The notes beneath the pieces are model-generated. The model did not search any database and was not told where the DNA came from. It saw only the letters and a list, made by a program, of their open reading frames with translations. 64,000 bases of DNA, taken from positions 131,769,600-131,833,599 of the forward strand of contig CM073590.1 in NCBI GenBank assembly GCA_037074705.1, in the 5' to 3' direction. The translations under genes were made by a program, and so were the position numbers. The DNA comes from Zhengitettix transpicula (taxonomy: Eukaryota; Arthropoda; Insecta; Orthoptera; Tetrigidae). Numbering within the stretch: the stretch's first letter is position 1; each line of letters starts with the position of its first letter. Below, piece by piece: positions 11,786-23,078 of this stretch.

Positions 11786-14083
11786 GTGTTCACGAGCCCA
11801 TTTTAGCCTGAAGTATACATGATCCAGTGTCAAGAGACATAGAAAAGCCAGGTCCATGATAAACGGACGTGGTCGACCAGTGGAGACAATGTTACACCTG
11901 TTACATTGCTCCTCTGTTATGTTACCAATTCTGATAAAGCTGAACAATCCACGCCTGTAATTCCGTGGTATAGTCATGATACACTTTTGCTGGTCCGATT
12001 CTCTTCGGGCCGCTGTTTCCGCAGTGTACCAAAGCAAGCAGCAATATGGAGTCATTTTCCCCTGTTCATACTCTAAGTTACGCTTGTAATTTACGAGTTG
12101 TTGATTCAAATGCACTGGTTGTCTGTTTCGTAAACATTTATAGACGTATCAAGACAGTCAAGAGTAGATTTCGGTTCAGACTTACAACTTTTTGAAATTA
12201 TAATCACATTCTTCACATGTACAATTTTAAAATTCCGTCTGACTATAAGACTTCAGTGTTGTCATTATTGCAAACAGAATTTATTCATAAATTGTAATAT
12301 TATCTTATCTAAATTCCCAGATATATTATATAAAATATTTCCATTTAAATAAAAATTTCACGATTGCATATTAAAAGGAGATAAAGAAAAGGGTAAATTA
12401 GGAGGGATCACACAAGGAATGACTTCTAGAGTAGCAAGATATACGGACATTGTGGACATTAAAGGAATCTACAACGTACAAGTAGAAAAAGTAGCGGATG
12501 AAAATAAAGTTCTAAACTGGAGACGTCCAAGAGGACAGACATTTGATTGATGTTACAAGGACAGTAAGAATACCAACGGGATAAAACGAGGTCAATGAGA
12601 AACGACTAAGTATATATATACAAAGAGGCTTGCAGTTTCCACGTCGTTGTCCACAAATTGCAAAACTAGATCTCAATTTTCGGAATATCTCACAATTCAC
12701 AACAGGAATTCATATAAAATGTGGAGAGAGCGTCTACATATTGTAAGAATTGATGCCGGAGAGCAAACTAGCAACGAATTTTGTGCGAGTGGAAAACTCT
12801 CGTGGCCACTCAACGCGCGCATACACCCCGTTCAAAGAGTATTAGTAGCTAAGCGATTCCTCCTTGGCGTGACCCGCACACATGATTGCGTAAGACCGCG
12901 TCAACGAGTTAAAGCTCAACGCAAACGCCACAATATCCCCATATCAACAAAACCAATGCATACGGAAGGCTGCCGCAGACTGGGTAAGTCCAACAACCGT
13001 CGAATTTCTTCTCGTCGCATGCGGGCTGATACGTCATTTGAGTTATTGCATAAGCGCTAACGGTCATGACGTGTTTGTAAACATCACTTGACGTAGAAGA
13101 GTGACGTGAGTGTGCTAGGGAAACAAAACACTTTCTCGTATCGCTGCCTCAAGTACTGAATGTCGCGTACTAGACTATACGAGACGCTAATTTCCCAAAT
13201 GAGGGTTCACATTCCATATTCAAAAATATTTTGGCTTATTTGGCTGACTTGTTCCGTCCAACAGAAAATCCCTTTACATGGCAACATATCTTTGATCCTA
13301 AAACATCTCACAATGGACAACTTTCCCTACTTTTCCGACTCCACAGTACTTTTCACCTAAAAATATGCTAATTTAATAGGAAGAGTCTGAAATCTTGAAT
13401 GATATAAACAGTTTGTTGGACTTTTGTCCAATCATAAGTATACTATTTCTTTTAAAAAAAAAAGTTAGTGTAAAAATAATAGGCTTATTACTAATAAAAA
13501 CTTATTTTACTGCTACTGTGGATCGCTAACGATCTAACAGTTCTCTCTGGTACCACTATCACACAATTAGTTCTGTGTATACTCTTGATTTTTTCATTAG
13601 TTTACCTTATTTACTTGAAAATATTCAGGATCAATAATGAAGACACAGTTTGCTTGAATTTCTTAAGACTTGTGGAAATTTATTATACTCGTACATTCAC
13701 CACTACCTGTTGACGTCATGCCAACGAGGTCATGAATAGCGTTAATGAAAAAATACTTAAATCGAAATATTTAAGTAATGGCGTTGGAAGTGAATGATTA
13801 CCGTTGTCTACAGTATATAAATAACAAATGCCTATATAGCAGAACGTTTTATTTCGCTGACGTAAGTCACGGCTTATGGCGAAGCGATAATAGATTTCGC
13901 GTATTGTTTATTGTGTGTTACACATTAATGTTTCTTTGCGAATTAAAGATGTTGTTATGCAACTATTGGCAGTCTCTTGATGTAACACACTGTCAACGAT
14001 GGTAATTAAAAACAAGGGTCACCAAAGATTCATCGCAATCATATGAATGATATAGTAACGCATAGAGGCAGACAAAACAAACA

Positions 14084-14089
<6 letters not shown>
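11786..14089. other. Non-genic stretch with two unexplained open frames
   Basis: The stretch has a minus frame of 112 codons (11,777-12,115) and a plus frame of 137 codons (12,647-13,060, TTG start). The second lies in a more GC-rich island. Neither shows a domain, signal or splice context that can be recognised, and both may be chance frames. Confidence 0.3.
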
Positions 14090-14119
<30 letters not shown>

Positions 14120-14284
14120 AGTTGGACAGAGGTCTTATTAAACACCAAATAGAAATGTAGGTAGAGATGGGCTGGAATCTTTCATGACGGGAGATAGCTT
14201 TTCGGCTTATGCTCCTTGCGAAGAGTCGTTAAAGGACCTTTCTGCTCCTCCGAATGCCTTTGCATGTATATATATATATATATA
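14090..14284. repeat. Two (TA)n tracts enclosing an LTR-end-like fragment
   Basis: TA runs at about 14,090-14,115 and 14,266-14,284 enclose about 150 bases starting TGTAGTTGGACAGAGG. The TA-then-TGTAGT junction is the same as at the start of the LTR-like elements, so this may be a truncated LTR fragment. The identity is uncertain. Confidence 0.45.
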
Positions 14285-14285
14285 T

Positions 14286-15100
14286 TGTAGTAATTAAAGG
14301 AAATATAATTAATTAATAAACAAAAATTTTGGACTTGCATTGTTGGCGGCGTAAACATACGAGTTGTGTACAAGCATATGGGGCAATAATGCCTGCTTGC
14401 TGGGTTATTGTCGAAAAACATTTTGCTAGACGCGTAGAGCGGCAGTGTGTGGACAAGAGGCAATGGAATAACAGTTCGGACAAAATTTCAGAAAGTGTGT
14501 TTGGGGAGGCAAGGATGTATGTTGTCTAACAGCTCTAATATTCGGAACGATCTATAGTTTCCAGTTTTGAGCAAACAACTGCGACGATACTACGTAACAA
14601 GTTATTGATAGAGAGACCAGCGAAACAAGTGTTGCAAGTAAACTCAGCAAGCAGAAAGTCTTGCCTAGTAAATTCTATGTATTATGACCTCTTTATAAAG
14701 TGTTAATAATAATTGTGTGTGTGCGTACGAGCCCATTTCTTGGTACAACAAAACTTTAAGGTAAACTAAACAACTTATATCTGTAAACCCCACAGTAAAC
14801 GATATTTTATCGTCAGATTTCGGAGTTCAGATTTCAGATTTTAATATTTTACTGATTGTTAAATTAATGATTTAGTCACTTTGCAAATTTCATTGTTTTA
14901 CCTAAATATTCTTTATTGAAGGCCCGATGTCGGCCCTGAGATCTAGCCGTGGTATATCGTCAAGTTTTAAGATGTAATATAATTTCAATAATTGGATTTA
15001 ATAAATTAATTTACTTGTTTACTTTAAATTTTGATCTTTTAATTAAAACATCCGATCACTTAATTTTTAATTTTATTATAATTTTAATTTAATTACTACA
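14286..15100 (+). mobile_element. LTR-like element, family 1 copy B
   Basis: It begins TGTAGTAATTA after a TA tract and ends TAATTACTACA. It matches 18-1,015 closely but lacks a block of about 150 bases present there. It shares the GTCAGATTTCGG box (about 14,813) and the GGCCCGATGTCGGCCCTGAG box (about 14,921). It is followed by a primer-binding-site-like sequence, about 35 bases, and then a second TAATTACTACA end at 15,148-15,158. Confidence 0.7.
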
Positions 15101-15103
15101 AAT

Positions 15104-15123
15104 TGGCACCTCAACGTGGGGGC
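15104..15123 (+). other. Primer-binding-site-like sequence
   Basis: TGGCACCTCAACGTGGGGGC resembles the tRNA-Lys(CUU) primer-binding site with small changes. It sits three bases after the LTR end. Confidence 0.5.
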
Positions 15124-15158
15124 TGTTTAAATTAAATCATTTATTTATAATTACTACA

Positions 15159-15182
15159 ATATATATATATATATATATATAT
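15159..15182. repeat. (TA)n microsatellite
   Basis: TA run directly after the second TACTACA end of the family 1 copy. Confidence 0.85.
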
Positions 15183-15957
15183 AGTTTAATTTGGGTCATC
15201 ATTATATTTAAAAATATAAACCATCAGGCTTCTCCCACCTGACGTACAGGGAAATTTGTGACATTAAGAATGAATTATTGTTTTATGAAATAAATTAGGG
15301 TTAATGACACAGCATATTTTAACTTATTTAAATGTTGATGTGGTCCGACAAAATTAAGCAAAGTCTGTAAATTGAATATTAATAACGCGGCGAACGGTCG
15401 ACCCACGGATATCTTAGCAATGAATGGCAGAGAGGAGAATATTCAAAGACTGCTGATCTTTGATGGCATTGGCCCCAGTTGATCTCTGTACGAAGAGCAG
15501 TAGACCTATGCAATTTCGATGCCGTGACCTTGCTCTGGAAACGACTTTTCCAGACAAGTTCTCGGGGCAAAGCCTCGCCTTGTGAGGATTCGACAGCACT
15601 CGACCAGACAGTGGCAGTTTACAAGCTTATTTTACCTCCAAACGCGACTGAATCCTTAACAAATCACATTAGCAACCAACCAATATATGTGTCCACATGG
15701 CAACCCAAAGATCATAGTGTCACGACAGACAAGGTCGAGAGCTTTCTTTTACTGGCTCTGGGTGCCGTGAAATGTGAACCACTGACACTTTGATGTAATT
15801 CATCTAATTTTCCAAATTAAAACTTTAGGATAGTATTAAAGACCCCTTTTCCCTCACTATTATAGGTTATATGCACGGTTCCGAAAATATGCCAGCAAGT
15901 TGAATAGAGCCAGTTCTGTTGAGGATAATAAAGAAAAATATTATTTTCAAATAGGAA
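15183..15957. other. Non-genic spacer
   Basis: A 104-codon TTG-initiated plus frame at 15,479-15,793 and overlapping minus frames exist here. No domain is recognised in any of them and no gene is called. Confidence 0.3.
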
Positions 15958-16919
15958 TAGCCCAGTAGCTACATACTTCTTACTGCACAAAAGGTAGGGT
16001 ATTTTATTTTATTTTCCATCTAGGTTATGTTGTGGCCATTACTGAGAAACTAAGTTTTCCAATTCGAAAGGCTTTGGAAAAAGTTTTTGTGGCCCAAAAA
16101 AAACGAAATTTTGCACTTTTCAGTTTTTTGCTAATAGCTAATGCATGAAGTATTCTATTGAAAACAATGTTCGGTTATAAACTGTAGAGCATAAAATTCT
16201 GCATATCTCATTACGACATTCGGTGGAACTAAATGGTAGAAATCGTTCGTCAAATTTACGACAATTTACGTCATTTCCGAAAAGAATGCACTTTGTCATA
16301 TTTTTAGTGCTGATATTTCCAAAATGGTCGGCGGGACACTTTATTGTCTAGGAATAAAGTTTTAGAAAATTTAATTTTCTTTGCAAAGCATGATATGGTT
16401 TTAACAATCAACCGGTACCAGCAAATTGGGTGTATTTTCGGCCATTGGTCTCAAATGATTGTTAAAACCAATTATGCATTGGAAAGAGAATTAAATTCTC
16501 TAAAACCTTTATTGTATGAGTAATTAGTTTACTGCTGTACATTTTGGAAATATGAGCACTAGAAATATGTCAAACTGCAATCTCTTCGAAAAAGACGAAA
16601 AATGTCGTAAATTTGACAAACGATTTTCACAACTTCGTTAGACCGAATTTCGTAATCAGATTTACCATACGATGCAAAATTTTAGGCTTTACACTTTATT
16701 ACTGAACATTTTTATTAATAGAATGTTTCATGCTTTTTCTATTACCGAAAAACTGAAAAGAGGTACAAAATTTTGCGTTTTTTATGCCACAACTTTTCCT
16801 GAAGCCTTACGAATTGGAAAACTTGGTTTTTCTCCACAAAACTTATAAAAGTTGGAAAAAATTACCGACCTTTAGCTCGCGGATGCATTTTTTTTTGGAC
16901 ACAGCTAGCTGCTGGGCTA
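15958..16919. mobile_element. Long foldback element, complete copy (962 bp)
   Basis: The ends TAGCCCAGTAGCTAC and GCTGCTGGGCTA are inverted. The inversion continues inward through both arms, about 15,958-16,410 and 16,456-16,919, around a 45-base centre; TGGTTTTAACAATCA pairs with TGATTGTTAAAACCA at the inner edge. Markers repeated in mirror image are GTTGTGGCCA, the GAAAACAATGTTCGG segment and the CGTCAAATTTACGACA segment. Protein-coding capacity is absent. This fits a foldback or MITE-type non-autonomous DNA element; no clear target-site duplication was seen. Confidence 0.8.
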
Positions 16920-17536
16920 GAAAAGAACTATCTTCTAAAGATTAAGGGAATAGCTGAACAAAAAGCTTATACGGCCTTTTTGTTTTGCACGTCGCTTGAA
17001 GAGTAGGGAAGTATTTGACGAAGAAATTATGTAGTCTACTTTCTGCCTCCAAAAAGGTTAGATATAGAACACATTTCATAATTGGAAGCATAAAATGGAA
17101 TGAAGAACGAAATAAAGAATGCATATAGGTCTAACTTATCCTAAGACAAAATAGAATGTCAAATTAAATAAAGATTGGAATATAAATGTCAAGCCCCATA
17201 GAAACAAATGACATTGCCCAGTAAGTGGTAGGAAGCAATACTGTATAATATAAAGAAACTTTTAATGTAGATAAATTTAATCTGGGTGAATTGTCTTCAT
17301 GTTCGAAGCTGTCGCACAGAAGTGGGCATAACCTAGATCACCTAAGCCACAGCTTTTCTAGGACTGAGCAGTTTCATTGAGCCCGCCACATATGGGAAGT
17401 AAATTGCGACGTTAACCTTCTATCACTACTCATTTGCCGAGACGAAACTTGTGCAATGAACGTTTAATTTGCAAGGTTGGTGGCTTGCTTCCTCTCACTA
17501 GTTCCGCTTCAACTTAGAACACAATGAAAGCATATA
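16920..17536. other. Spacer between foldback copies
   Basis: Nothing coding recognised. Confidence 0.35.
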
Positions 17537-17937
17537 TAGCTCAGTAGCTATATACATCTTAGCATGCAAAAGGTGGGATATTTTAAATTTTGTTTCCTAC
17601 CTGTATAGATTGTGGCCAGTAGGAAAAAACGGTAAAAGTCTCTTCTGTAGCCTAAGAACCACGATATTTTGTACCTCTTTTCAGGTTTTTCCTAATAGCT
17701 AATGCGTGAAGCATTCTATTGAAAACGAAGTTCGGTTATAAATTGTAGAGCATAAAATTCTGCATATCTCATTACGACATTCGGTGGAACTAAATGGTAG
17801 AAATCGTTCTTCAAATTTACGACAATTTGAGTCATTTTTGAAAAGAATGCACTTTGTCATATTTTAGTGCTGATATTTCCAAAATGGTCGGCGGTACACT
17901 TTATTGTCTAGGAATAAAGTTTTAGAGAATTTAATTA
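17537..17937 (+). mobile_element. Foldback element, left arm only
   Basis: It begins TAGCTCAGTAGCTATATACA and follows the left arm of the 15,958 element closely up to the TTTAGAGAATTTAATT segment, then stops. Centre and right arm are missing, so this is a 3'-truncated copy. Confidence 0.75.
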
Positions 17938-19519
17938 GTTAATATGTTCAAGTCCCAATAAATGGATATCACAACAAAATTAACACCGTCAACATTTGCG
18001 TGTTTTACTCCAACAAACACAAAGTAATACACAGTTTATTTTTTCGAGATCGATTTCCGCACAAGATTCTGCAGCAAGATCAATCACGCTGACAGTTTCC
18101 TGCATATATCATGGAAGCCATACTAAAAAAGCACGTGCCTTTAGGAAGCTTAACAAGGTTTCCTTTATGTTTGACGCTTTCATTGACATTGAAGTAGTCA
18201 GCGTCCATACAGAAAGGTTTTGAAAATTGCCAAAACTGTAACTAGAAGATAGAATCGACTTAAAACTGATCTTATAATGCAATGAAAATACTGATAGCAT
18301 AAAAGAGAACGCAAAAATGTCAAATGAACCGATTTCTAATTTTTAACCATCGTAAGCATATTTTCATTATCCACGATATAAAACGCAATTCAACTGACAT
18401 TGCAATATTAACGCTCGTGTCTGCTGTGAGCAAGCATATTCATTTAATTAGTTACAATCTGGCCTCTTGGGTTAAGCCAGTTTCCAAGAAAAACGCTGAA
18501 ACTAACGAAATATTGAGTATGAATTAAAAAATATCTCAGCCTTCTTCAATACTGTCATTACAAATAACGGATTATGCCTTCTCCAACACTTCATTGAACA
18601 AATAAAAGTACAATTAGTGATAAGCTGTGCAACTAGGAGAGTCACTGATACTCTGTCACAAAGCACAAGTATTTAATCTCAAAATGATGATAGATTTGTA
18701 ACAGAACTGTAATACAGACCGCAAAAGCTTTAAAATCAACCATGTGAAGAATCTCTAAAAATATCAACATTTAGGATTTTAAAAAAAAAATTCTATTACA
18801 TATTATACTATGCATAAAATATCTAAAATTTGAAATTCCATGTATTAAAAAATGAGTTGTACTACGAAGAGTAAAGAGAGAAACATCACAGCTAGGTGTC
18901 TTTCTTTTGGCACACCTTGTTCTAATTCTGCATAGTAGACTATTATCATAAGTACGTATGACTGCATTACATGACTATCTTCTTACTGTAATTTTCTAAT
19001 AAAATTGTTCAAATAATGTTTCCAGTATAATGAGCCTTCATACCCTTATTTGTGTATGCATCTGTGATTGTAACATGACCATCCCATTAACAAAAATTAT
19101 TGAATCTATTCAGCAATACTTATTGATGGAAATAAAGTAAGAGGGCCTGTAAGTCTTCCACCAGACACAGTCGGTAGAAAATTATGGGCATCGAAGTGTT
19201 GTCAACTATGGTAGGCTTTAATTTTGTTTTATAAAGGTTGATTCTATTTCCTATACAAAAATATTTGAAACTGTTGATACTCTATTGAAGTTTAATGAAT
19301 AGACAAATTTATACATGGTAATATATTCAGCACAATGTCCTTAATTCTGCCACAGGATGATTATGCCTTTTTCTACTAGATAATCAAACCCACTTTTACT
19401 ACATTTTAATGTTCTGAAAATATGATAAGCCCCACACCCATTTCTACAATTATTTAAAAAAAGTTCAACAAAGAAAAAACAATACAAAACTTGCAGTACA
19501 GTATCAATGTCCAAAAAAA
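17938..19519. other. Non-genic spacer
   Basis: AT-rich sequence with small open frames only (75 codons or fewer). No repeat structure supported. Confidence 0.35.
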
Positions 19520-21367
19520 TCCCCCGCGAGTAAATGGTCGGGTAAATGTCCTCCCCTAACTAGTATACGTTGTGGCCATTAATGAAAAAAAAAACAAATT
19601 TTCCAACTGTAATGACCTCGGGAAAAGTTTCTGTGGCCTAAAAACTACACATTTTTGTACCTATTTTCAGTTTTTCGCAAAAACGTGTAGCATTCTAATG
19701 AAAATAATGTTCGGTAATAAACTGTAGAGCAAAAAATGAATGGTATATCTGATTACGAAACTTGGTCGAACGAAGTGGTAGAAAATAGAGGTGGGCGAAA
19801 GGACCGCGAATCGATTCTTATAAAAGAACTTAGAAGTTAGTAAAACGACTTAGTAGATAGAGTTACGGCTCACAGAGTCGTAGATTCGTGAGTGAGATGC
19901 TCGAGTCGGCTCGGAGCCGTCGGATCTTGGAAAGTGAATTACAAGTTGAGTCGTTGAATTAATGAAAGTTAAGACTCTGGTTCTGAATCGAAAAACTTGA
20001 GAGCGACACCCCTCCCCCCTCCCAAGAATTAATAAACAATAACACCCGTAATAAATTTTGAAGTGATAGGCTTAGATCCTTTATCAGACAGTATGGTAAA
20101 GTCTTAATTGTTGCTAAAATACTCAAGGCATAAACTTAAGTTTGATTTTTATTCTTACGACTTCTCTACTGACATTATTCCCAGCGGTTGTTTTGTCCTT
20201 TCGATGTTGATGGTTTTGTTCAATTTCTTGAATAACTTTTTTATGTTCTCTAATCACTAACCCATTCAAATATAAACATTAAAAGTTTTAATTTACAAGA
20301 TTATGTACAGTGAATATGCAGAATAATTTTATCCAAATATATATAGGTTGCAATGCAGATAACATTGCAAATTATTTCACACATTACTTGAGTTGAATGT
20401 TTTGTTTCCAATAAATACCAGAAGGTCGGCTAAGACGAGGTCAATGCCCTAACCCAGGGATTAATCCTTGTTCTCAAGGACTGTTGAGTCGTCAATCTAT
20501 ATTTAGAAGAAACTTCTGGTTTTTCTCGCATGTAGAATTGGAGAATTTCCATAGAGAAGCAGATCATGACGGAAAAAATTAGTTGGCTCACTTTCCAAAA
20601 ACTTTCTCAAAATCTTTATCTGAATAGTAATATTAACTCTGGAAAATAGTTGTACAAATATATAATAGGAATCGTTCGTCAAATTTATGACATTTTCCGT
20701 CATTTAAAAATAATGCAGTTTGTCATATTTCTAGTACTGGTAACTCCAAACTGGTCGGCAGTACACTGATTTGTCAAGGAAGAAAAGGTTTAGACAATTA
20801 ATTGCTATTTTCAACGCATAACCTGGTTTTAAAAATCCATTCAGAATTGCTGAAAATATACACATTTTGCTGGACAGTTGCGGCCGGTTGCTGAGGATGG
20901 GAGCGACGATTACCTACGTGAAGGTGAAACTTGTCTTTTGTAGAATACATTAAAAGTTTTAAGAGTATCATTTTTCTAAGAGGAAGAAAGACTCCAGTGT
21001 TTCAAAGAGTATTTACTTTCTTTTGCTAGGAAGAAAGATTAGCGAAAGTGCTCGGACAAAAGTCTCCAGTTCTGATTGCTATTCTACTACTTCGTTCAAC
21101 CGAATTTCGAACTCAAATACACCATTTGATGTAGAATCTTATGTTTTACAATTTATTACTGATCATTAGTTTCAATAGAATGCTTCATGCTTTTGCTATT
21201 AGCGAAAAACTGAAAATGGGTGCAAAATGTCGTGGTGGTTTAGACCACAGAAACTTTTCCTGAAGCCTTTCGAATGGGAAAATTTGGTTTTTCACTAATA
21301 GCCACAAAATATACAAGTTGGAAGACCTGACCTTCTTGCCGGTAAGCTGTATATAGCTACTGGGCTA
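19520..21367. mobile_element. Foldback element, copy split by an insertion
   Basis: The left arm (19,520 to about 19,783) resembles the 15,958 element from the GTTGTGGCCATTAATG segment to the GTGGTAGAAAA segment. The arm resumes at about 20,668 with ATCGTTCGTCAAATTTATGA, and the right arm ends GCTACTGGGCTA at 21,367. Roughly 0.88 kb in between is foreign. The outermost left terminus has decayed and is hard to place. Confidence 0.7.
19784..20667. mobile_element. Insertion inside the foldback element, possibly hAT-like
   Basis: The sequence begins TAGAGGTGGGCGAAAGG, resembling the (C/T)AGAGGTGGGC start seen in many hAT transposons. The matching inverted end was not found near 20,667, and the flanking bases do not make a clean 8-bp duplication, so class assignment is weak. 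No transposase frame is present. Confidence 0.35.
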
Positions 21368-22447
21368 TAGGTAAAAAACCGTGATTTTCGGGATTGTGAA
21401 TTAAACTATAGGTGCATAAACAACAGAGTAAATAGCAGATTATACATTTTAACAAAGATGTTGTTAGTAGAAGAACATAATCAATAACTGCTACCACGAA
21501 ACTTAGCATTCCCCAGGCCATGGAAAAGGACGGAAAATGTGCATCAATATGGTCTAGTGATGTGACCACAAAATAATTCACGCAGGAATGCCTTCTGAAC
21601 AAATTCATCTCAATTACAAATGAAAAAGTGAAACACCGTCCCTCAGTTGTTTATATTGTCCTTATTATATTGATCTACAAAATATTGTTAGGGATGTCTT
21701 ACTATAACATTAACCTTTCCTCTGTCCATATGTTCTTCAGGTAATCTGCATTTTGTAATAGTTGCTTATGTGAACCATCCCCTGATGTATCACATGTTTA
21801 TATATACTTACATCGGGGAATATAAAATCTGAGCAAGAGATCAATAAGCTTTGTTTCCATTAATTTAATAACCTATCTGTAAGTTGTTAAGGACCACTAT
21901 CTTACATGAACTAAAGTTATGGCTAACAATACCTCAGAATAGTACAGATGGAGAATTATCAGCATCAGTTACCAATATCAGTAGCTTTGTAACGCATCCA
22001 ACTAAGATAAGAGCTCTTGGACCACCACACCAACTCTTGAATCCTCTTGAATAAATGGTGTTATGAAAACCCATGTCAGCAACACAACTGCTCCCATCTC
22101 TTGTTAATAACTTAATGCATTGTTATGCATCTCTTTTAAGTTAAGGTTCAGAAAATAAACTAGATGGTTGAGCAATTCAGTGATCATACAACTATTATTA
22201 TCTATTATCAGCTGATAGCAAGTTTCATGAATACAAACCTTAGACTATACATCATATTATTATATTTCCTTGTATTTAAGAGATGGAATTTACCTGTTAT
22301 TGGTTTGAGAACACTAAAAATAAGTGCTAAGATGACAAATTAATATCGCTTAAAATAAATACCACATTTCCTCGCGTATACCGCGCATTTTTACTCAAAA
22401 TTCAAACGAAAAAATGGGATGCGCGTAATGGACTGAACTCGCTGAAA
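21368..22447. other. Non-genic spacer
   Basis: Nothing coding recognised. It could be intronic if the SCaMC gene continues on the minus strand. Confidence 0.3.
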
Positions 22448-22580
22448 ACTTCGTGGATGAAACTGTTCCGGGTTTCCCGCCGGGTAAGTTCGTCGAAAAA
22501 AAAGGACGTTTCGATGTTTTCGACGAACTTATCTCGCTGGAATCCCAGGAGAATTTCGTCAACTATCTTACACCAGGAAA
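22448..22580 (+). repeat. Dispersed repeat with a CGGGT hairpin core
   Basis: GGATGAAACTGTTCCGGGTT followed by CCCGCCGGGTAAGTTCGTCG is the same arrangement as at 10,049. A second nested hairpin is visible: AAGTTCGTCGAAAA pairs with TTTTCGACGAACTT across GGACGTTTCGATG. The overlapping 92-codon frame is regarded as incidental. Confidence 0.55.
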
Positions 22581-22966
22581 ACCTTGGATCTACAGTCAGA
22601 AAAACATGTTCCTATACACATTTGGAAAGCTATTCTTCCGAGAACAGCCACAATGGCTTGTTTTTCTGTGTCTCTTGCCACTAGGGTGGATAACCCCTGT
22701 CATAGATCATTTACCTCTTACTCATTATTAGAACCGTACGATTGACGCTTTGTTGTTAGTCTTGGCCAATTATTTGTGTAGATCGAGAAAGATAATACTT
22801 TTTTGTACGAAAAAAAATTCTTTTGGGAATGATGAGAAAATATGGTGCACGTCTTATATGGCGGCGCGTCAATACTTAGATGTTGAAAAATTAGATAAAT
22901 CACTTATCTGTTAAGAAAGTAAAAACTGCAATATTTTCATTTTTAGTTGAAACTGAAAGAACTTAC

Positions 22967-23078
22967 CGTGGCATGCCTCCAATATTTAATAAGTGAAATG
23001 ATGTCTGTACTTGGTGCATACAGCAGAAAGTCCCTCCATTCATCAAAACTGATATTAAGGCTGCCATCTTGATCCATT
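22967..23078 (-). CDS. SCaMC: SCaMC mitochondrial carrier, exon 4 (last exon found)
   Basis: This 112-bp exon follows a TTTCTGTTTAG acceptor and completes the split Arg codon. It encodes residues 138-174: EF-hand loop 4 DQDGSLNISFDE (139-150), then WRDFLLYAPSTDIISLIKYW and RHAT. The EWRD and YW(K/R)H(A/S)T motifs are typical of the end of the SCaMC calcium-binding domain. It ends in phase 0 at ACG/GTAAGT, so a further exon is expected. The amphipathic helix and six-transmembrane carrier domain, about 300 residues in the family, were not recognised between here and position 1; they may lie beyond the window or have been missed. Confidence 0.87.

Noticed and set aside
11777..12115. 112-codon minus-strand frame
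   Set aside because: No domain or motif recognised, it overlaps the edge of a repeat, and frames of this length can occur by chance in the locally less AT-rich sequence.
12647..13060. 137-codon plus-strand frame, the longest unexplained frame outside the gypsy element
   Set aside because: It begins at TTG, is rich in Arg and Lys without a domain, and has no splice or regulatory context. A database search would be needed before calling it a gene.
14182..14463. 93-codon minus-strand frame
   Set aside because: It runs through a TA microsatellite (giving an Ile-Tyr repeat) and into an LTR end.
15479..15793. 104-codon plus-strand frame
   Set aside because: TTG start, overlapping open frames on the other strand, no recognisable domain.
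22453..22731. 92-codon frame with a hydrophobic tail
   Set aside because: Its first third lies in the CGGGT-hairpin repeat and the rest has no match that I recognise; an incidental frame is more likely.
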